Source of the DNA: Chitinophaga pinensis | GTDB lineage: Bacteria; Bacteroidota; Bacteroidia; Chitinophagales; Chitinophagaceae | NCBI GenBank assembly: GCA_945866165.1 | Contig: CAMBGO010000067.1 | Span: 1-10,077, forward strand | DNA length: 10,077 nucleotides | Direction of reading: 5' to 3' | Part shown: positions 6,495 through 10,077 of the stretch, one piece after another | How positions within the stretch are numbered: the stretch's first letter is position 1 | Layout: each line of letters begins with the position of its first letter | Position numbers and translations under genes: made by a program | The notes under the pieces: model-generated | What the model was told of the DNA's origin: nothing | What the model saw: the letters and a program-made list of their open reading frames with translations, nothing else | Database searches by the model: none

Positions 6495-7871
6495 TTATTT
6501 TATCAAATCTTTTTCCAGCTGTTCAAGTGAAACGCCTTTGGTCTCGGGCATTTTTGTGAGCACCCAAACCAATTGCATGACCATCATAGCTGCAAAGAAG
6601 GCAAATATTGGCCAAGGATTGTCTTTGAAAATGCCACTCTCCTTATCGAGAAACACGGGTGTAACCAATGTGATTAGTGCTGCAAAAACCCAATGTACAC
6701 TCGCTCCAAATGATTGTCCCATGGCGCGAACCCGGTTTGGAAATATCTCTGAAATAAATACCCAGATCACAGCGCCTTGTCCTACTGCATGTGCGGCAAT
6801 GAACAACAACAGAAACGAGAGGAGGAAGCTTGGAGATGCACCAGCATAAAAGGCCCAAGCAACCATTGAGAGACTCAAAATATATCCAACCGATCCAATG
6901 AGTAACAGTGTTTTTCTGCCAAGCCTGTCGATCAGGTACAATCCAACAAAGGTGAATACAAGATTTGTTCCACCAATGGCAATCGAATTAAATAGAGATT
7001 CTTTTGCAGCCAATCCAGCCCTTTCAAGAATTTCAGGCGCATAATACAGAATGAAATTGATTCCAGAAACCTGGTTAAAAAATGCTACCATGAATGCCAG
7101 CCAAATAACCCGGGAATTTTTCGAGTTGAAAAAGTTACCAGCACTGAGTTTGTTTGATTCTTGTTGAGATTGAATTGAATTGATCACTCCGTCAATGTCA
7201 TCAATCTTTAATTTTTCCATAATCATCCTGGCTCCGGCTGTATCATTTTTTTTGCTGATGAGCCAGCGCGGACTTTCCGGAATGCCAAACACCATCACCG
7301 TATATATTCCCGCAGGAACAACCATGATGCCTAACATCCACCTCCAATCATTTTCACCACCAATTCCTTGAAGAAAATAATTTGAAAGAAATGCAATTAA
7401 TATTCCGAAAACAATATTGAACTGATACATGGCGCCAAGCCTGCCTCTGGTTGAAGGAGTAGAAATCTCAGAAATATATGTTGGTGCAGCAACAGATGAA
7501 ATACCGATTCCTAATCCACCAATGAACCTGAAAAATGAGAATGTATATGGATCCTGTGCTAGCGCAGAACCAATTGCTGAAGCAGTGAACAAGATACCTA
7601 TCCAAAGCAACACTTTCTTTCTGCCATATTTATCGGTAGGACCACCTCCGAAAATAGAACCTACAACTGTTCCCCAGAGGGCCATCGACATGATAAAAAA
7701 TCCATGAAACCAAGGACTGGTATGCCATAGCTCTTTGATTGGAAGGTTTGCCCCTGAGATCACCACCGTATCAAAACCAAAGATGAAACCAGCCAAAGCG
7801 GCAATCAATGATATGCCGAATAAACCTTCACTGAATTTTGTTTTATTTATACTAGTTGAAGCTTGACTCAT
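6495..7871 (-). CDS. Sugar porter family MFS transporter
   Basis: A 458-residue, 12-helix protein of usual length for the sugar porter branch of the major facilitator superfamily. Signatures in order: GFDTVVISG in helix 1 (32-40), the loop 2-3 motif GGPTDKYGRKK (76-86), RFIGGLGIG (115-123), the PESTR-like EISTPSTRGRLG (135-146), PESPRWLI closing the first half (198-205), helix 7 FNQVSGINFILYYAPE (265-280), DRLGRK (315-320), helix 10 region IWVFISEIFPNRVRAMG (369-385), and the C-terminal PETKG (442-446). It should carry a monosaccharide, probably with protons, across the inner membrane. Two departures from the well-known members stand out: the helix 7 QQxSGIN reads NQVSGIN, and the helix 10 GPxxW reads GQGAVIW, lacking the proline. 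The exact sugar is therefore not predictable. It is divergent from the DUF6807 gene across 146 bp, which suggests a carbohydrate locus. Confidence 0.93.
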   Translation of the reverse strand: MSQASTSINKTKFSEGLFGISLIAALAGFIFGFDTVVISGANLPIKELWHTSPWFHGFFIMSMALWGTVVGSIFGGGPTDKYGRKKVLLWIGILFTASAIGSALAQDPYTFSFFRFIGGLGIGISSVAAPTYISEISTPSTRGRLGAMYQFNIVFGILIAFLSNYFLQGIGGENDWRWMLGIMVVPAGIYTVMVFGIPESPRWLISKKNDTAGARMIMEKLKIDDIDGVINSIQSQQESNKLSAGNFFNSKNSRVIWLAFMVAFFNQVSGINFILYYAPEILERAGLAAKESLFNSIAIGGTNLVFTFVGLYLIDRLGRKTLLLIGSVGYILSLSMVAWAFYAGASPSFLLSFLLLFIAAHAVGQGAVIWVFISEIFPNRVRAMGQSFGASVHWVFAALITLVTPVFLDKESGIFKDNPWPIFAFFAAMMVMQLVWVLTKMPETKGVSLEQLEKDLIK

Positions 7872-7977
7872 AATAGTTCTACTTTAATTATATAGTAAAA
7901 TAGGGTTTTTTTGTTACAATTACTGATTCATTTGAGAATGGAAGCGGATTTAAAATCGACCAAACTATGCGCAAGTC

Positions 7978-8014
7978 GTAGCGAAATCTTCTTACATTTA
8001 TCTAAATCGCTTAC
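7978..8014 (+). promoter_or_regulatory. Imperfect inverted repeat in the leader of the DUF6807 gene
   Basis: GTAGCGA (7978-7984) can pair with TCGCTTAC (8007-8014), giving seven base pairs with one bulged base around a 22-nt interior. The interior contains a second small palindrome, ATTTA-TC-TAAAT (7996-8007), which overlaps the right arm by one base. It ends 3 bp before the ATG at 8018, so it could be an operator in the divergent intergenic region or an RNA structure near the start codon. A near match to the -7 box, TACATTTA (7993-8000), lies inside it. Chance occurrence is possible in AT-rich DNA. Confidence 0.3.
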
Positions 8015-8017
8015 AAT

Positions 8018-9049
8018 ATGAAAAGCTATCTATTTTTTGGGGTTGCAATTTTTGTGAACCTTGCTTCGCAAGCACAACAGAACATTGTTAAACTGATACA
8101 AGAAGAAAATAAACCTATTGTTCATGTGATGGTTAATGGAAAAAAATTCACTGATTTTTTTTATCCTGATACCATTGCAAAGCCTGTACTTTTTCCAATT
8201 AATGCACCTAATGGAACAACGGTTACCAGAGGCTTTCCGGTAAATCCTATGCCAGATGAACCCACTGATCATCCGCATCATCTAGGGCTGTGGATGAATT
8301 ACGAGAGTGTAAATGGACTCGATTTTTGGAATAACTCTTATGCTATTCCAGCTAACAGAAAACATCTCTATGGAACTATTAAGTTTCAGAAAATAACTGA
8401 AATGAAAAATGGGGAGGTGGGTAAGTTAGGTTACGAAGCGATTTGGGTTGACATCGAAAACAAAACTCATCTAAAAGAAAAAACAAGTTTTTTATTCAAG
8501 GAAATAAAAGGTGTTTGGGTAATTGATAGGACAACCACACTTGAGGCAGTGATACCTGTTTTGTTCAAAGACGTAAAGGATGGATTGCTTGGTTTACGCA
8601 TGGCCCATGAATTACAGATTCCCACAAAAGAAACAAAAACATTCACTGATGCCAATGGTATTAAAACAACCATAGAGGTACAATCCGATTCTATACCCAA
8701 CGGAAATTATATCAATAGCAATGGCATTCAAGGTGATGATGTGTGGAGCAAGAAAGCAAGTTGGTGTATGATGGTTGGTAAAATGAAATCAGATTCCATC
8801 AGCATCTTGATCATTGATCATCCGGAGAATATTGGATATCCCACCAATTGGCATGCAAGGGGATATGGTTTGTTTGCTGCTAATCCTCTCGGTGAAAAAG
8901 TTTTTACAAATGGAAAGGCAGAAAGAAATCTAACCTTAAAGCCTGGCGAATCAGTTCAGTTTAAATACAGAATTGTAATTGCTTCTGGAAAGCAAATATT
9001 ATCAAAAGAAGTAATATCAAGTCTTGAAACTGATTTCAAGACAAATTGA
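8018..9049 (+). CDS. Secreted DUF6807 (PmoA-like) protein
   Basis: A 343-residue protein from the ATG at 8018. Residues 1-20 form a signal peptide (MKSYLFFGVAIFVNLASQAQ), so it is periplasmic or secreted. Family hallmarks: FFYPDTIAKPVLFPINAPNG (47-66), TRGFP (70-74), DHPHHLGLWMNY with its histidine cluster (84-95), GLRMAHELQIP (192-202), and the C-terminal block 266-292 containing IDHPENIGYPTNWHARGYGL followed by FAANPLG. This matches DUF6807, whose members are often mislabelled 'methane oxygenase PmoA'; there is no real similarity to particulate methane monooxygenase and no methane pathway here. In Bacteroidetes and Planctomycetes the family commonly occurs near carbohydrate-degradation genes, which suits the divergent sugar porter. 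The conserved histidines and acidic residues suggest a sugar- or metal-binding site, but no reaction is assigned. The DUF3179 gene starts 29 bp downstream on the same strand, probably in the same transcript. Confidence 0.85.
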   Translation: MKSYLFFGVAIFVNLASQAQQNIVKLIQEENKPIVHVMVNGKKFTDFFYPDTIAKPVLFPINAPNGTTVTRGFPVNPMPDEPTDHPHHLGLWMNYESVNGLDFWNNSYAIPANRKHLYGTIKFQKITEMKNGEVGKLGYEAIWVDIENKTHLKEKTSFLFKEIKGVWVIDRTTTLEAVIPVLFKDVKDGLLGLRMAHELQIPTKETKTFTDANGIKTTIEVQSDSIPNGNYINSNGIQGDDVWSKKASWCMMVGKMKSDSISILIIDHPENIGYPTNWHARGYGLFAANPLGEKVFTNGKAERNLTLKPGESVQFKYRIVIASGKQILSKEVISSLETDFKTN

Positions 9050-9078
9050 AATAAGCATTAATAAGTAGATTCAATTTT

Positions 9079-10077
9079 ATGAAAAAGTTTGTGCTCTATA
9101 TCGGATTTATTTTCTTAATTATTTTTGAAGTACTACGTGTATACCTGATTATGCCTATGCCCGGAAGCCAAGAATTTGATTCCATCAATCTTGCATATTT
9201 ATTGGGTTCAAATAAAATTTATATACGGATCATTTTATATTCCATTATTGTATATCCGTTTATTGTTGAGTTTAAGCAGGCAAAGAAATTAAAGAAGTCG
9301 TTGCTCATTGCCATGATTTTATTTTATGGGTTTGTTTTTTATGTATTTACTTTTGAAATGGAAGCCGATAAAATGTTTTATCAGCCTGCACACAAATATT
9401 TTAGTGGTCGCACACAAAATAAAATCGCAACCGATAAGTTGATTGTTGGCGTTGAATTACAAGGAATCGCCAAGGCCTACCCCATACAGCTAATTGGCTA
9501 TCATCATCAGGTGGTAGACACCATTGGTGATACACCCATTATGGTAACTTATTGTACGGTGTGTAGAACCGGAAGAGTGTTCCATCCTGAAGTAAATGGG
9601 AAAGTGGAGACATTCAGGCTAGTTGGAATGGATCACTATAACGCCATGTTCGAAGATGCTACCACAAAGAGTTGGTGGGCACAAGCAACGGGTGAATGTA
9701 TTGCAGGTCCGCTAAAAGGTACCAAGCTAAAAGAGTTTCCTTCTGAACAGGTTCGGTTAGATACATGGTTAAATGAGTATCCAGCCTCCATGATACTTCA
9801 GCCAGATGAACAATTCAAACAACAATTTGATCAGATGCAATCATATGACAAAGGAGTTTCAAAAGGCATGCTTACCAAACGCGATTCAGCTTCTTGGAAA
9901 TTCAAGTCTTGGGTAGTGGGTATTGTGTATAAGAATAAGGCCAGGACCTATGATTGGAATATGCTTGTTTCTGAGCGAATGATTGTTGATTCGATTGATG
10001 ACAATCCTTTGTTACTGGTATTGGAAAAAGATAGTGCATCTTTTCATGCATTCAGCAGAAAATACATGGATGAAACA
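9079..10077 (+). CDS. Membrane-anchored DUF3179 protein (3' end outside the window)
   Basis: The frame starts at the ATG at 9079 and is open to the right edge, giving 333 residues so far. Three membrane helices are visible at about 4-24, 47-65 and 73-92, followed by a soluble domain. That domain matches DUF3179: YPIQLIGYHHQVVDTIGDTP (134-153), VTYCTVCRTGRVF (156-168), FRLVGMDHYNAMFEDATTKS (179-198) and WWAQATGECIAGPLKG (199-214). The pair Cys159/Cys162 (CxxC) sits where this family has its conserved cysteine motif, and His142/His143 and Cys207 are also conserved-type positions. Some DUF3179 proteins are annotated as selenoproteins with Sec in this motif; here both are Cys (TGT). A redox role at the outer face of the inner membrane is plausible but unproven, and the three-helix N-terminal part is an addition beyond the core domain. 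It lies 29 bp after the DUF6807 gene, so co-transcription is likely. Confidence 0.85.
   Translation, partial: MKKFVLYIGFIFLIIFEVLRVYLIMPMPGSQEFDSINLAYLLGSNKIYIRIILYSIIVYPFIVEFKQAKKLKKSLLIAMILFYGFVFYVFTFEMEADKMFYQPAHKYFSGRTQNKIATDKLIVGVELQGIAKAYPIQLIGYHHQVVDTIGDTPIMVTYCTVCRTGRVFHPEVNGKVETFRLVGMDHYNAMFEDATTKSWWAQATGECIAGPLKGTKLKEFPSEQVRLDTWLNEYPASMILQPDEQFKQQFDQMQSYDKGVSKGMLTKRDSASWKFKSWVVGIVYKNKARTYDWNMLVSERMIVDSIDDNPLLLVLEKDSASFHAFSRKYMDET

Noticed and set aside
7180..7707. Plus-strand ORFs opposite the MFS transporter
   Set aside because: Antisense to conserved sugar porter motifs, with proline-rich shadow-type translations.
8018..9049. Annotation as methane monooxygenase subunit PmoA
   Set aside because: The protein is a soluble secreted DUF6807 member; true PmoA is a polytopic membrane subunit and no pmoB/pmoC partners are present.
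1..10077. Defence island, toxin-antitoxin pair, CRISPR array or mobile element
   Set aside because: No direct repeat arrays, transposase, integrase, nuclease, reverse transcriptase or toxin-like pair was found on either strand.

Overview
The window looks like chromosomal DNA of a Bacteroidetes/Bacteroidota bacterium, perhaps from the Cytophagales or Chitinophagales. The evidence is an AT-rich sequence with little Shine-Dalgarno complementarity and A-rich leaders, a C-terminal type IX secretion (T9SS) sorting domain, signal peptides ending in '..AQ', a PorT-like outer-membrane barrel, two exact TAnnTTTG promoter -7 boxes, and families typical of the phylum (DUF1569, DUF6807, DUF3179). No rRNA, tRNA, CRISPR array, insertion sequence, integrase or phage gene was seen. 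It reads as an ordinary housekeeping/accessory region, with no gap over 300 bases.

Layout. At 2-1054 (+) lies the 3' end of a large secreted CotH-like protein with a lamin-tail domain, an Ig-like domain and a T9SS tail. It converges on a periplasmic TolB-type beta-propeller protein (1158-2093, -). A divergent DinB-superfamily DUF1569 protein follows (2196-2657, +). Then comes a minus-strand cluster whose transcription order is hflX (5135-3930), a small Rieske protein overlapping hflX by 11 bp, a VOC/glyoxalase-fold protein, a 34-residue single-pass membrane peptide, and a DUF1801 (YdhG-like) protein. Upstream of hflX is a separate PorT-like outer-membrane protein gene (5290-6006, -). A 76-residue two-pass membrane protein (6198-6428, +) converges, across a bidirectional hairpin terminator, on a sugar-porter MFS transporter (6495-7871, -). 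The transporter is divergent from a secreted DUF6807 protein (8018-9049, +), followed closely by a membrane-anchored DUF3179 protein that runs off the right edge (9079-10077+).

How they may work together. The tightest arrangement is hflX-Rieske-VOC-small peptide-DUF1801. It joins a ribosome-associated GTPase to a 2Fe-2S protein and to a family that includes an iron-chaperone (frataxin-like) member, so a link to ribosome rescue under redox or iron stress is a reasonable hypothesis but is not shown by the sequence. The divergent sugar porter and DUF6807 pair suggests carbohydrate uptake and processing under shared control. I found no strong sign of an undescribed defence or mobile system. The best candidates for new biology are the two small membrane proteins, the HflX-Rieske coupling, and the leader region of the DUF6807 gene.
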